A stretch of DNA of 64,000 nucleotides from Bacteroidota bacterium (GTDB taxonomy: Bacteria; Bacteroidota; Bacteroidia; Chitinophagales; Chitinophagaceae). The notes beneath the pieces were generated by a model. The model was not told the origin of the DNA. It saw only the letters and a program-made list of their open reading frames with translations, and searched no databases. The stretch covers positions 124,001 to 188,000 of the forward strand of contig JAFDXE010000002.1 of the NCBI GenBank assembly GCA_018268085.1, written 5' to 3'. Position numbers and translations under genes: made by a program. How positions within the stretch are numbered: the first letter of the stretch is position 1; the number at the start of each line of letters is the position of its first letter. Positions 18,051-26,310 of this stretch are shown here, one piece after another.

Positions 18051-18644
18051 ATGAACAAAGGCAGGCTGGAAGCTTTCAGCGATGGGGTGATCGCCATTAT
18101 TATCACCATCATGGTATTGGAAATGAAAGTTCCTCATCATGCGGAACTTTCAGCGATTAAACCACTCATACCCGTATTTATCAGTTATGTGCTCAGCTTC
18201 GTTTACATTGCCATTTACTGGAATAACCACCACCACATGCTTCATGCCACCCGGCAGGTGAATGGTTCTATACTGTGGGCGAATATCAACCTCCTGTTCT
18301 GGCTTTCGCTCATGCCTTTCCTGAGCGGGTGGATGGGTGAAAATGAGTTTGCCAAATGGCCCGTAATGTTATACGGTGTAAACCTGTTGCTTTGCGCCAT
18401 CTCGTACACCATTCTCTCAAAATCACTGATCAAACTTCATGGAAAAAATTCAACACTGGAAAAAGCCCTGGGTTCTGACCGGAAAGGTAAAATCTCCATC
18501 GCCATTTATACAGCGGGGATCATTGTATCTTTTTTTAGCGCTATCACCAGTTTTATTTTATATGTAATAGTTGCCTGCATCTGGTTCATTCCCGACCGAA
18601 GGATAGAAAAAGTAATCATCGAAGAACACAATCATGAAAAATAA
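18051..18644 (+). CDS. TMEM175-family (DUF1211) potassium channel-like membrane protein
   Basis: The 197-residue protein begins NKGRLEAFSDGVIAIIITIMVLEMKVP; the RxxxFSDGVxAIxxTxxxLE pattern is the TMEM175 signature that forms the pore-lining first helix. About six hydrophobic helices follow, the usual number for bacterial members, including the conserved WNNHHHMLHA after helix 3. Bacterial TMEM175 proteins form tetrameric K+-permeable channels. Its 3' end overlaps the next gene by 11 bp, so the two are translationally coupled. Confidence 0.92.
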   Translation: MNKGRLEAFSDGVIAIIITIMVLEMKVPHHAELSAIKPLIPVFISYVLSFVYIAIYWNNHHHMLHATRQVNGSILWANINLLFWLSLMPFLSGWMGENEFAKWPVMLYGVNLLLCAISYTILSKSLIKLHGKNSTLEKALGSDRKGKISIAIYTAGIIVSFFSAITSFILYVIVACIWFIPDRRIEKVIIEEHNHEK

Positions 18645-19425
18645 ATTCAACTTCATCTGTACCCTACTCCTGCTCATGTTGTCATCCGCTGATGCACAAC
18701 AAAAAGTCAGTTACGATAATAACCCGGCTGCCGGAAAATACGCTAGCATCAATGGGATACAGTTGTACTACGAAACTTACGGCAACGGTAAGCCGCTGCT
18801 GATGCTGCACGGGAACGGAAATAATATCAGCGCATTCGAAAAACAAATACCCTTTTTCTCCAGGTATTTTAAAGTGATAGCTATCGATAGCCGGCTGCAG
18901 GGTAAATCGGGCGGCAGTACCGATACACTATCTTACCAGATGATGGCGGATGATTTTTGCGCCCTTATACAATACCTGAAACTGGACTCCGTGTATGTGT
19001 TAGGCTGGAGTGATGGTGGCATTGATGCAATTATGATGGCGATGACCTGCGGTTCCAAAATAAAAGCCATTGCAGTTACCGGCGCCAATACTGTTCCGGA
19101 TTCATCGGCAATATCCAATGCAGATATTCAGAGCATGAAAGATGTTGTGGCCAACAGCCAATCTACTGCAAAGGAAAAAACATTGAACCGGATGATGATA
19201 TTCCAACCGGTTATTGAATGGCAGCGCCTGGCTTCTGTTCATTGCCCAACACTGGTAATGGCCGGCGATCACGACATCATCAAACCCGAACACACGATAA
19301 AGATATTTCAGTCGATTCCCGGCGCACAGTTGTGCATATTTCCTAATGCACATCACGGCGTTTGCCAGCAATACCCCGAATTGTTTAACCAAACCGTTTT
19401 AAAATTTTTTAACGCAGTAAAATAA
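18634..19425 (+). CDS. Secreted alpha/beta hydrolase
   Basis: A signal peptide (MKNKFNFICTLLLLMLSSADAQQ) precedes a canonical alpha/beta hydrolase of about 240 residues. The oxyanion segment is LMLHGNGNN. The nucleophile elbow is GWSDGG with Ser126. The acid is probably Asp in VMAGDHDIIKPEH, and the catalytic His lies in NAHHGVCQQ near the end. The substrate cannot be read from sequence; relatives include esterases and C-C bond hydrolases. It overlaps the channel gene by 11 bp and is convergent with the repeat protein downstream. Confidence 0.9.
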   Translation: MKNKFNFICTLLLLMLSSADAQQKVSYDNNPAAGKYASINGIQLYYETYGNGKPLLMLHGNGNNISAFEKQIPFFSRYFKVIAIDSRLQGKSGGSTDTLSYQMMADDFCALIQYLKLDSVYVLGWSDGGIDAIMMAMTCGSKIKAIAVTGANTVPDSSAISNADIQSMKDVVANSQSTAKEKTLNRMMIFQPVIEWQRLASVHCPTLVMAGDHDIIKPEHTIKIFQSIPGAQLCIFPNAHHGVCQQYPELFNQTVLKFFNAVK

Positions 19426-19447
19426 GCGGTAAGCTTAGGTAAACGCT

Positions 19448-20140
19448 CTACTTCACGTAGAACTTGATCCCATTGATATATTGTTGCTGGCTCCCGGTTT
19501 TCCTGGCGCCCCTGTACTCGGGACGATCAAATGAAGAATAATAAGTGTAACTAACGTTGCCGATGCTCTTTATTTTACCAGCATAGGCTTTGTCGTCGTA
19601 AGAGGAGTAATAAGTAATATTGTTTAATCCAACTGTTCTCAGTTTTCCTTTAAACGCGGGGTTGTCGAAGGAAGAATAAAATGCGAAGTCTGTACTTCCG
19701 AATTTGCTCATTTTACCGCGGAAAGCTTCGTCTTCAAATTTCTGGTAATAACTTACTAGGCTGGTGCCGATACTTTTAATTTTTCCTTTCAGTTGTTCAT
19801 CATCGTATGATGCGTAATAAGTGATTTGTGTTTTACCAATGTATTTCACTTTTCCCCTGAAAGCTTCATTGTCGAATTGCGTATAATATTCAATCCTGCC
19901 GTTGTATGGGTCCAGTTTATCCGTGTAATCACCGTAATTTTCTGTACGCATATTATACGGTTGCAGGCCAAATTTCTGGATGGTTCCATCGTCAGACAGG
20001 TTAATGATCACATTGTCGTCTATTGTGATAGATATTGCTTCCAGGTTTCCGTTTGAACCCAATGTAATTTTTGAAATGGCTTGTGAAAATGCACCGGCAC
20101 TTACCAAAAGTACCAATACAATTGAAAATATCTTTTTCAT
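19448..20140 (-). CDS. Secreted protein built of 23-residue YYSSFD repeats
   Basis: The 230-residue protein has a signal peptide (MKKIFSIVLVLLVSAGAFSQ) and a short leader. Then come five complete and one partial tandem repeats of exactly 23 residues, with consensus YYssFDdeaFkGKiksiGnxxit: for example YYTQFDNEAFRGKVKYIG, YYASYDDEQLKGKIKSIG, FYSSFDNPAFKGKLRTVG, YYSSYDDKAYAGKIKSIG. The regular Tyr-pair, Asp and GK positions suggest stacked beta-hairpins or a solenoid. I do not recognise a named family; carbohydrate or surface binding is possible but unproven. Confidence 0.8.
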   Translation of the reverse strand: MKKIFSIVLVLLVSAGAFSQAISKITLGSNGNLEAISITIDDNVIINLSDDGTIQKFGLQPYNMRTENYGDYTDKLDPYNGRIEYYTQFDNEAFRGKVKYIGKTQITYYASYDDEQLKGKIKSIGTSLVSYYQKFEDEAFRGKMSKFGSTDFAFYSSFDNPAFKGKLRTVGLNNITYYSSYDDKAYAGKIKSIGNVSYTYYSSFDRPEYRGARKTGSQQQYINGIKFYVK

Positions 20141-20249
20141 ATAGAAAGTGCTATTGTGATTGGTTTATTGACAACGAAAGTTAGCAATAAAAAATGATAA
20201 AGATTTATGAGTCACATCAGGATTTATCCTTATCAAAGTACTGAACCTG

Positions 20250-20705
20250 TTAATTTTCCAGTTTCCTGCGCAACTTTTTTTTCAGTGTAAAGTTATTGGC
20301 CGGGTTGTCGCAATAATTCAGCACAATTTGAATCGCATTTTTTTCAATGATGGAAGGGCTGGAACCCAATGCTTTGTTTTCGAGACAAAATTTCACCATA
20401 GCCGGAATTACCAGCGACATCAACTCCTTCTCATCCATTACATCCAGGATTCTGCCTGTAATTTCAAAGTGATAATCCTTATCCCCTGCAGTCCATCTCA
20501 ACAAGAAACTAAATGCTCTCTCCCTGTCACTATCCTTTTCTTTAAACGGTGTGGTAAGTAAATAATTGGCGGCATTCAATGCCAAAGGTTCTGCCGATTT
20601 ATAATCTGAGGCCGATTTTAGTGAGATTTCTTCATAAGGATAAATGCTTTGCGCTCCTGCAAAAAAAGAACAAAACAGCAGCACGAGGCTTACATATATT
20701 TTCAT
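20250..20705 (-). CDS. Secreted hypothetical protein
   Basis: The 151-residue frame begins with a signal peptide (MKIYVSLVLLFCSFFAGAQS) and continues as a mostly helical protein (YPYEEISLKSASDYKSAEPLA; RERAFSFLLRWTAGDKDYHFEI; KELMSLVIPAMVKFCLENKALG). It ends in a basic stretch KLRRKLEN. No family is recognised. It is a stand-alone minus-strand gene. Confidence 0.7.
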   Translation of the reverse strand: MKIYVSLVLLFCSFFAGAQSIYPYEEISLKSASDYKSAEPLALNAANYLLTTPFKEKDSDRERAFSFLLRWTAGDKDYHFEITGRILDVMDEKELMSLVIPAMVKFCLENKALGSSPSIIEKNAIQIVLNYCDNPANNFTLKKKLRRKLEN

Positions 20706-20765
20706 ATCCGGAACAAAATTTTTTATTATTTAAAATAATGTGTTCTACCGTTAAGCCGGTAAATT

Positions 20766-21398
20766 TTAATGTATAAAATTACCGTCGTTATCCCTGCAAT
20801 AGCCTATTGTAAACAGTACATAGTTATGTTTTGAGCCCTCCTCATTTTGCGATCCTTCTGAAACCAGGTTCACTCCATTATTTACAATTTTACTACCCAG
20901 GGTTTCAGGAGATTTTTCATCAAAGGTGAGAAAAAATGTATCTTTTTTTTGTACAAAGATTCCGGGATACCATTCTTCATTTCCGTCTTCATTTGTCCAG
21001 ATTACTTCAAAATGATTGTTCTTCCTGAACCGGATTACCGCCTGGTCAGTTCCTCCCTGGTAACAGCCTCTGAGTATTACCGGACTTTCCAGGATTTCTG
21101 ATCTTAATTTAAAGGGGCTAAAAAAATAAATAATACCAGCCAGTAAAATAAATGAAGGTCCGTAATAAATCCATTTCAATTTTGAGTTTCCCTTCATTTT
21201 ACGTTTCCTGCGCACAATTTTCGACACCTGCATCAGCAACAATATCACCATCAGCCCCAAAAAGATGTATATGATGAGCTTCACGGGAATTCCCGGGAAA
21301 AATTTGTCCATGTGGTATTGAAAAAAAGATAAAACCAGGAAAACAGATGTGATACTGGCAGTAGCAACCAGGTCTTTCCTCACTTTGGGGTATTTCAT
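20766..21398 (-). CDS. Hypothetical membrane protein
   Basis: The 210-residue protein has three hydrophobic segments in its first half (ASITSVFLVLSFFQYHM, VKLIIYIFLGLMVILLLMQV, WIYYGPSFILLAGIIYFFS), separated by a basic loop IVRRKRKMKGNSK. A soluble domain of about 110 residues follows, with ILRGCYQGGTDQAVIRFRKNNHFEVIW and FFLTFDEKSPETLGS, beta-rich and perhaps lipocalin-like. The function is unknown. The intergenic RNA-like element at 21605-21670 lies about 200 bp upstream. Confidence 0.72.
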   Translation of the reverse strand: MKYPKVRKDLVATASITSVFLVLSFFQYHMDKFFPGIPVKLIIYIFLGLMVILLLMQVSKIVRRKRKMKGNSKLKWIYYGPSFILLAGIIYFFSPFKLRSEILESPVILRGCYQGGTDQAVIRFRKNNHFEVIWTNEDGNEEWYPGIFVQKKDTFFLTFDEKSPETLGSKIVNNGVNLVSEGSQNEEGSKHNYVLFTIGYCRDNDGNFIH

Positions 21399-21819
21399 AC
21401 AGTTATATTCGTGTAATCGGCGATCGTTTTACCTTTTAGAAAAACGTGAATGTAGAGTAAAACGGGTTAAAAGGGAAATTTATTTACCGCAAACGATTGG
21501 TCTGCCTGCTTTATACAATGATGTAAGAAAGGGCTTGTTGAAAGATGAAGTTTGGGGAAACCAGGCTGGTATTTGCGATTCGTTCCAAAAAGTAATCCAT
21601 GGTTAAAAAAAAGGGCCAGGATAGACATCCAGCCCCGGTTTGAAATCCAATATCCTATGAAAAACCGGGGTAAAGATATTTCTATTCAACATTCATTACT
21701 AACGGAAATGCAGAAACGTGGTAAAAACATTGAAAATAGGGTGAAAACACCCTACGGAAAATCGCAATTAGGGGTGCTTTATACTTATTTGCAACAAAAA
21801 ACGGTAAGGGAATTCCGGA
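21399..21819. other. Intergenic stretch holding an RNA-like element and an inverted repeat
   Basis: Two minus-strand genes flank these 421 bases. Besides the element at 21605-21670, a perfect hairpin TAGGGTG-AAAA-CACCCTA spans 21737-21754. Plus-strand frames here run through the element and are judged non-coding, because the same element elsewhere has an indel and stops. Confidence 0.6.
21605..21670 (-). ncRNA. Copy 1 of a dispersed structured RNA/terminator-like element
   Basis: Read on the minus strand, a core GGTTTTTCATAGGATATTGG (21647-21666) is followed by a hairpin and a run of eight T. The hairpin pairs 21613-21616 with 21632-21635 and 21619-21622 with 21627-21630, with a 4-base loop and a CA/A bulge. 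A second helix pairs 21636-21641 with 21662-21667. A matching element is at 42505-42575, with compensatory stem changes. The hairpin plus T-run could end transcripts; the conserved core upstream of it is not explained by a plain terminator. A small RNA or mobile palindromic element is the inference. Confidence 0.45.
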
Positions 21820-22464
21820 TTATTCCTTTTCCATAAAGCCATTCAGGAATTCTTCCAGGTCTTTTGCATATTCATCTTTTAAATTACTGGCAGTATAGGT
21901 AAGCAATTGAATGGTGCCGTTGGCGGAGGAATAATAATAACCCAGGTATGAAAATTTCACTTCATTGATGGTTCCGTCCATTTGCATATACAGCAACAAT
22001 TTACCATTCACTTTACGGTATTCTTCTTTAACAACATGTACATCCTGCGATACACGCCTTGCATTTCCCAGGGCAGCCATCTTCAGTGTTTTCATGGGTA
22101 TCTCAATTTTTTCGGAGATCAGCATCCCGTAAGCGTCTTTGTTCTTTAAGGTAAAATCAAATTCCGATGGGCCATCGCCTTCACTTTTTTCAAAACTCCA
22201 TTTCTTAGGATCAATGAAAACGGTATAAGGAACTCTTGAACTTTTTACCGGAAAATTTGCGGTAGTAGATTTATTGAATACAATTTTATTGGTATCAATA
22301 ATTGTATTTTCATCAGCACTGCCATTTACCTCGCTGCTGTATTTCCAGGTTCCATCGCTATTGAGGATTACTTCATCTCCATTGCTGGTAACCGCACGCA
22401 ATTGGGCGTTTGCCACATTGCCCAATAATACACATAAAAAAAATGTACTGATAATATGTTTCAT
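21820..22464 (-). CDS. Secreted hypothetical protein
   Basis: The start at 22464 (MKHIISTFFLCVLLGNVANAQ) is chosen because it starts a clean signal peptide; a longer frame begins at 22482. The mature protein opens with LRAVTSNGDEVILNSDGTWKY, a short SH3-like or 'DGTWKY' motif seen at the start of many Bacteroidota secreted proteins. A beta-rich domain follows (YTVFIDPKKWSFEKSEGDGPS; VVKEEYRKVNGKLLLYMQMDG; QLLTYTASNLKDEYAKDLEE). No enzyme motif is visible and the function is unknown. Confidence 0.75.
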   Translation of the reverse strand: MKHIISTFFLCVLLGNVANAQLRAVTSNGDEVILNSDGTWKYSSEVNGSADENTIIDTNKIVFNKSTTANFPVKSSRVPYTVFIDPKKWSFEKSEGDGPSEFDFTLKNKDAYGMLISEKIEIPMKTLKMAALGNARRVSQDVHVVKEEYRKVNGKLLLYMQMDGTINEVKFSYLGYYYSSANGTIQLLTYTASNLKDEYAKDLEEFLNGFMEKE

Positions 22465-22610
22465 TTCATAGATGTTTAGCATTTAAAATACCGGTGATGT
22501 CGCAAATTCACGACTATTTTTTCACCTAAACAAATCAACAAACTTTTCTTTGCATACCATGTAAGACTGATCCATATTGAGCGGTTTGCTAAATGCCGTT
22601 TACCGTAAAG

Positions 22611-23021
22611 TTATTTTGATGCTTTTTTATATTCCGACAAGAAAAGCAATCCCTTATCTTTTGTTTCAAAACCTTCAGGATATCCGTCTCCTTTAAGGTT
22701 ATAGCATATCGTAAGCATATCATTTTCCAGTTTATAGATAGCCATAAAATGTTTGCCCGTGTTCACGCCCTCCTTTCCGTAGATATCCATTTTACCATCG
22801 GCATACGTTGCAATTCCCTTGTCTATGCTCTCCGCCGAAAATGTATAATTGCTGTCAGATAAAATCAGCTCCTGTTTTTCAAAGTATGATTCAGGCATTG
22901 GGTTACCTGCCATTTCCTGTCGGACCGGTTTCCAGGTTCCGTTGAGTTCACCGGTTATTGGAAAATTTATCCAACTGAAAAAGATGAAGGCTGCGGTAAT
23001 AAATAGCAATGACTTTTTCAT
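22611..23021 (-). CDS. Secreted lipocalin-like protein (TIGR03067-like)
   Basis: The 136-residue protein has an N-terminal signal (MKKSLLFITAAFIFFSWINFP). A small beta-barrel domain follows: ITGELNGTWKPVRQEMAGNPMP, FEKQELILSDSNYTFSAES, DMLTICYNLKGDGYPEGFET. The 'G.W....', 'L.ICY' and closing 'FL..YKK' pattern resembles the TIGR03067/lipocalin-like small domain. No ligand can be inferred. It is alone between two other small secreted genes. Confidence 0.72.
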   Translation of the reverse strand: MKKSLLFITAAFIFFSWINFPITGELNGTWKPVRQEMAGNPMPESYFEKQELILSDSNYTFSAESIDKGIATYADGKMDIYGKEGVNTGKHFMAIYKLENDMLTICYNLKGDGYPEGFETKDKGLLFLSEYKKASK

Positions 23022-23200
23022 AAATAATTTTTGCAGGATGGTTAATTACATTATCCCTGTGAAGATAAGCATATAGACAATTTAATGCAGTAAAGCGATA
23101 TTTTCCTGAGATGAATACCGGAACAGTAACGCAAATAAATCCAAAACGCTACTGTAAAAATTCTGGCGCCCGGTAGAGAACGGGAATGCCGGTTAAAAAA

Positions 23201-23737
23201 TTATTTCCCTGACCACTTCCGGATGATAAGGTCTTCTTCTGCGGATTTCAAAGCGGTAACAGTATCAATAATATTATTAGGCACGGTAGCAGATAATATA
23301 TATTGCCTGATCTTCCAGTTGTTCCCTTCCCTGGTTAATACCCCTGAGCCCCGGCAGATTTTCATTTGTGTATTCAGCAATTCATCAAACCAGGCAACAT
23401 TGCCTGTACTATCAATATAAATATGCCGGTTGATGGCGGTAAAATTCCAGGCTTTCCCTTTGTCAAAATAGGGCTTGGCAAAATCCATGAATGCTTTCTT
23501 ATTCCATCGCTCTGTTGCGTCTGTTCCGGTGAACACCGCGTCTTCCGCATAATAATTAAAGTATTGGTTGAAATCAGCTTTCGCCGCGGCAATATTAAAC
23601 GAATCGAGCAGGGATGCAATCTGCTTTTTGTCAGCTTCCTTATCTGTTTTTTTTGTTTCTGTACAACTTTCTATTGAAATATTTATGGCAAGTAAAAACA
23701 GCACTGCAAATCCGAAATATTTTTTACTGTTTTTCAT
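23201..23737 (-). CDS. Lipoprotein of the NTF2-like/SnoaL superfamily (DUF4440-type)
   Basis: The start at 23737 gives MKNSKKYFGFAVLFLLAINISIESC, a lipoprotein signal ending at an SIESC lipobox. The rest is an NTF2-like cone: ASLLDSFNIAAAKADFNQYF, YYAEDAVFTGTDATERWN, FDELLNTQMKICRGSGVLT and WKIRQYILSATVPN. Family members are often ketosteroid-isomerase-like or non-enzymatic. No catalytic Asp/His pair is obvious. An envelope location is inferred from the lipobox. Confidence 0.82.
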   Translation of the reverse strand: MKNSKKYFGFAVLFLLAINISIESCTETKKTDKEADKKQIASLLDSFNIAAAKADFNQYFNYYAEDAVFTGTDATERWNKKAFMDFAKPYFDKGKAWNFTAINRHIYIDSTGNVAWFDELLNTQMKICRGSGVLTREGNNWKIRQYILSATVPNNIIDTVTALKSAEEDLIIRKWSGK

Positions 23738-23783
23738 AAACAAGCATTGATAATAAAATTATAATCAGTAGAATACCTTTAGG

Positions 23784-24182
23784 TTAAAACCTGTTAGACC
23801 TTGATCTTAATTTATCGGAACTGAATAAATTCTTCCTGAGAAAAGAATCCGACAATATTTTATTTACATCATCTAATCCGTTCTTCACAAATACCATGGC
23901 CAGCCTGAGTAGTGAAGTAGCAATTTCGGGATATGCAGCCTCCACATCGGAGTAAGCGCCTTCCCTGATAGATTTGATCAGCCGTTTGAGGGAAATGATA
24001 TTCCATCCTTTGCTCATCGTTTTGTCCACCGGATCAAGATCACTGTTGGGCGGAACTGCTGCACAAAGATCAATGGCTTTCTGGAGCAGGTCTGCTATTT
24101 CTACCCAGTCTGAAGTATGAAGAATACGGTTTTTAATCCTGATGATATCCTTAACTGCAGTCACTTGTTGATGCGTGTTCAT
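23784..24182 (-). CDS. Hypothetical cytoplasmic protein
   Basis: The start at 24182 (MNTHQQVTAVKDIIRIKNRI) is preferred to an upstream frame start at 24245 whose first 21 residues look unlike coding sequence. The 132-residue product is predicted to be helical (WVEIADLLQKAIDLCAAVPP; NIISLKRLIKSIREGAYSDV; ATSLLRLAMVFVKNGLDDV). It ends in a basic tail (LRSRSNRF). No family is recognised. Confidence 0.65.
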   Translation of the reverse strand: MNTHQQVTAVKDIIRIKNRILHTSDWVEIADLLQKAIDLCAAVPPNSDLDPVDKTMSKGWNIISLKRLIKSIREGAYSDVEAAYPEIATSLLRLAMVFVKNGLDDVNKILSDSFLRKNLFSSDKLRSRSNRF

Positions 24183-24770
24183 GGAGATGTGATTTGAAGC
24201 CGAAATTAGTGAAGAGTGACTGCCAGGGCAAGATGTTTTATGCACAAATTGGGTATGATGTTGACAACTCGCTCCGAGCGTAAAAAGTAGTTACCCGTTA
24301 CTGTTAGGAAGGGGTAAAACCACACAGTAAAATTACTATTCTTTTTTGCCATGCAGCTAATGAAGGATGTTTTTACTTTCGCATTTCACTTAATATAATT
24401 CAATAATTGAGTTTAATAAAACACATTCACTCAATTAATTAATCATTTGAAAATACACGCCTCCCTTTGTTGAATGAGGTATGCAGCATTAATTGATTCC
24501 TGCATTGCAATTTTTACAGTAGCCGTTGATTGAACATATTGAAATTCAAATTTCTCCCTGTTGTACACCGATGTGAAAATTATTTTATTCACAATTAAAT
24601 CATTATGGCTGCATTGAAAGCAAACCCGACACTTACCAACAACACACATCCGGATAGATAACCTGGTGCAAAAAAAGAACCTGTAATTTTCTGAAAAGGC
24701 AGGAGGTCAACATGAAACCGGCGGCCAATTTTATTGCCGTTTCTCCAATTCAGCAACTGCAATCAATAAC
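24183..24770. other. 588-base AT-rich intergenic region
   Basis: I find no supported gene here. A 68-codon minus-strand frame (24443-24649) has no recognisable features. A 9-bp inverted repeat TAATTGAGT/ACTCAATTA (24404-24412 and 24429-24437) could be an operator or weak hairpin. Confidence 0.5.
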
Positions 24771-25304
24771 TTATTTTTCCAATAGTGATTTCAGGTTATC
24801 GAGTCCGGTTTGCAGATCATTGCCTACCATCTTCTCCATTCCTAAAATGCGCATGATGTTCATTGGGTACGGCATGTGGCCGCTGAATGCCCAGGATACT
24901 TTTGTCTGGTTGTCGGTAACGGCGGTGGTTGACATATGTGCCTGCGCAATTGATTCCCAGGGTTTGATAAAACGTATTTCATAATCTATCCGCTCGCCGT
25001 CAGCAATTTTCTTTATTTCCTGCTCTCCTTTTCCCACATCTTTATTTCCCTCCCAGGCAGATACAAAACCTACAGTAGCATCCGTTCCCCTGAAATCCTT
25101 TTTCATGTTGGGATCCATCTTTGCCCATTTACTATATTCATTCTGATTTTTCAGAAACTTCACGTAGTTAAACACTTCGGATTTGGGTTTATTGATGGTA
25201 ATCTCTCTTGTAATCGTATAATCTTTATCAACAAACAATGCAACCACCAATAAAACAAGAACCAGCACAACAAGTGCAACCAGTATGTTTTTTAAAATTC
25301 TCAT
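24771..25304 (-). CDS. SRPBCC-superfamily (polyketide cyclase/START-like) protein with N-terminal anchor
   Basis: The 177-residue protein starts with one strong membrane helix (MRILKNILVALVVLVLVLLVVALF). It continues as a helix-grip domain: TITREITINKPKSEVFNYV, QNEYSKWAKMDPNMKKDF, GKGEQEIKKI, ERIDYEIRFIKPWE and VSWAFSGHMPYP. These are typical of SRPBCC polyketide-cyclase/dehydrase-like proteins, which bind hydrophobic ligands. The ligand is unknown. Confidence 0.88.
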   Translation of the reverse strand: MRILKNILVALVVLVLVLLVVALFVDKDYTITREITINKPKSEVFNYVKFLKNQNEYSKWAKMDPNMKKDFRGTDATVGFVSAWEGNKDVGKGEQEIKKIADGERIDYEIRFIKPWESIAQAHMSTTAVTDNQTKVSWAFSGHMPYPMNIMRILGMEKMVGNDLQTGLDNLKSLLEK

Positions 25305-25431
25305 AGTATAAGTTTTTAGTTATGGTAAGATAGCTGATAATTTTCAACTTCGGTAAACCTCACATCACATTTTGTAAATGCAAACTGTACAATGTTCTCC
25401 TGAGCCTTGCGCCAGGTGCGAAATCCTACGG

Positions 25432-26247
25432 TTAATAAAAATCGATTTTACTTCTTCTTTTTCCTATTAGCTGTTGAACCGTTGAAGGAAATAATCTCGA
25501 ACACAGATCTACCCAACGTGTGCGGAAACCTATTACGTTTCTGAATTTTTTTCGTTCCATACCGCGGATAATTAGTTCTGCAACCTGCCGGGTGTTGGTG
25601 GCATGCTTTCGAATGAATTGTTGTTCACGTTGCATTTTTTCAAATGACTCATGGAGATTGTTTACAATAATACCGGTTACCATTGGCGGCGGAATAACAT
25701 AAGATGGTTTTACGGTTGTTCCTGCCAGTTCGGTTTGTAACACATTGGTAAGTGCAATTAGGGCTGCTTTGGATGCAGCATACGCCGACTTACCCGGGAA
25801 CCCCATGCCTGCAAAGCCGCTTGCAATATTTACAATGTAACCGTCTTTGCTTTTGTGTAAATAAGGCAAACAGCATTTTGTTGTATGCACAACGCCCATC
25901 AGATTTACCTCCATCACTTTTTTAAAATTTTGCACCGATACATTTTCGAAAGAAACGCTGGCTGAAATTGCTGCATTGTTAATTAATATGTCTAATTGTT
26001 TATGCTTCAACAACACCACATCTACTACACTTTGTATAGCCTGAGGATCACTCACATCAGCTTCATGAATACTAATCAACCTGTTTGTTCCCGTAAACGT
26101 TTCTGCCAATACATGCAGGGCTGAAAAATTTGTATCTGCCAAAGCAAGATTGCACCCCATTTTATAGAAACAAACCGAAAGTTCTTTACCCAGTCCGCTT
26201 GCTGCACCTGTAATTAATACTGTGTAGTTATCAAAATGCTTATTCAT
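25432..26247 (-). CDS. Short-chain dehydrogenase/reductase
   Basis: The 271-residue protein is a classical SDR. The cofactor motif is TGAASGLG near residue 14. NNAA lies in ILINNAAISASVSF. The catalytic Ser is in VNIASGFAG, and Tyr and Lys are in YAASKAAL. Residue patterns after the Rossmann strand (ALADTNFSAL) suggest NAD preference by an Asp at the end of beta-2. A C-terminal extension (FRTRWVDLCSRLFPSTVQQL) resembles SDRs with an amphipathic membrane-associating tail. The substrate is unknown. Confidence 0.92.
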   Translation of the reverse strand: MNKHFDNYTVLITGAASGLGKELSVCFYKMGCNLALADTNFSALHVLAETFTGTNRLISIHEADVSDPQAIQSVVDVVLLKHKQLDILINNAAISASVSFENVSVQNFKKVMEVNLMGVVHTTKCCLPYLHKSKDGYIVNIASGFAGMGFPGKSAYAASKAALIALTNVLQTELAGTTVKPSYVIPPPMVTGIIVNNLHESFEKMQREQQFIRKHATNTRQVAELIIRGMERKKFRNVIGFRTRWVDLCSRLFPSTVQQLIGKRRSKIDFY

Positions 26248-26253
26248 AAAAAA

Positions 26254-26282
26254 GAAGTTCCACAGTAAAACTATGGAACTTT
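26254..26282 (-). terminator. Rho-independent terminator after the CsgG-like gene
   Basis: On the minus strand an AAGTTCCA/TGGAACTT stem (26255-26262 with 26274-26281) with an 11-base loop is followed by CTTTTTT. The T-run abuts the start of the SDR gene at 26247. Confidence 0.75.
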
Positions 26283-26310
26283 CAGAACTAACCGGTGCGA
26301 TGTTGCATCG

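Noticed and set aside
21552..21836. A plus-strand 94-residue frame that contains the copy 1 RNA element
   Set aside because: The element's second copy has a one-base indel and stops in that frame, and stem changes keep base pairing rather than codons. It is more likely non-coding.
24443..24649. A 68-codon minus-strand frame
   Set aside because: Its composition is unlike neighbouring proteins, it lacks start context, and no family is recognised.
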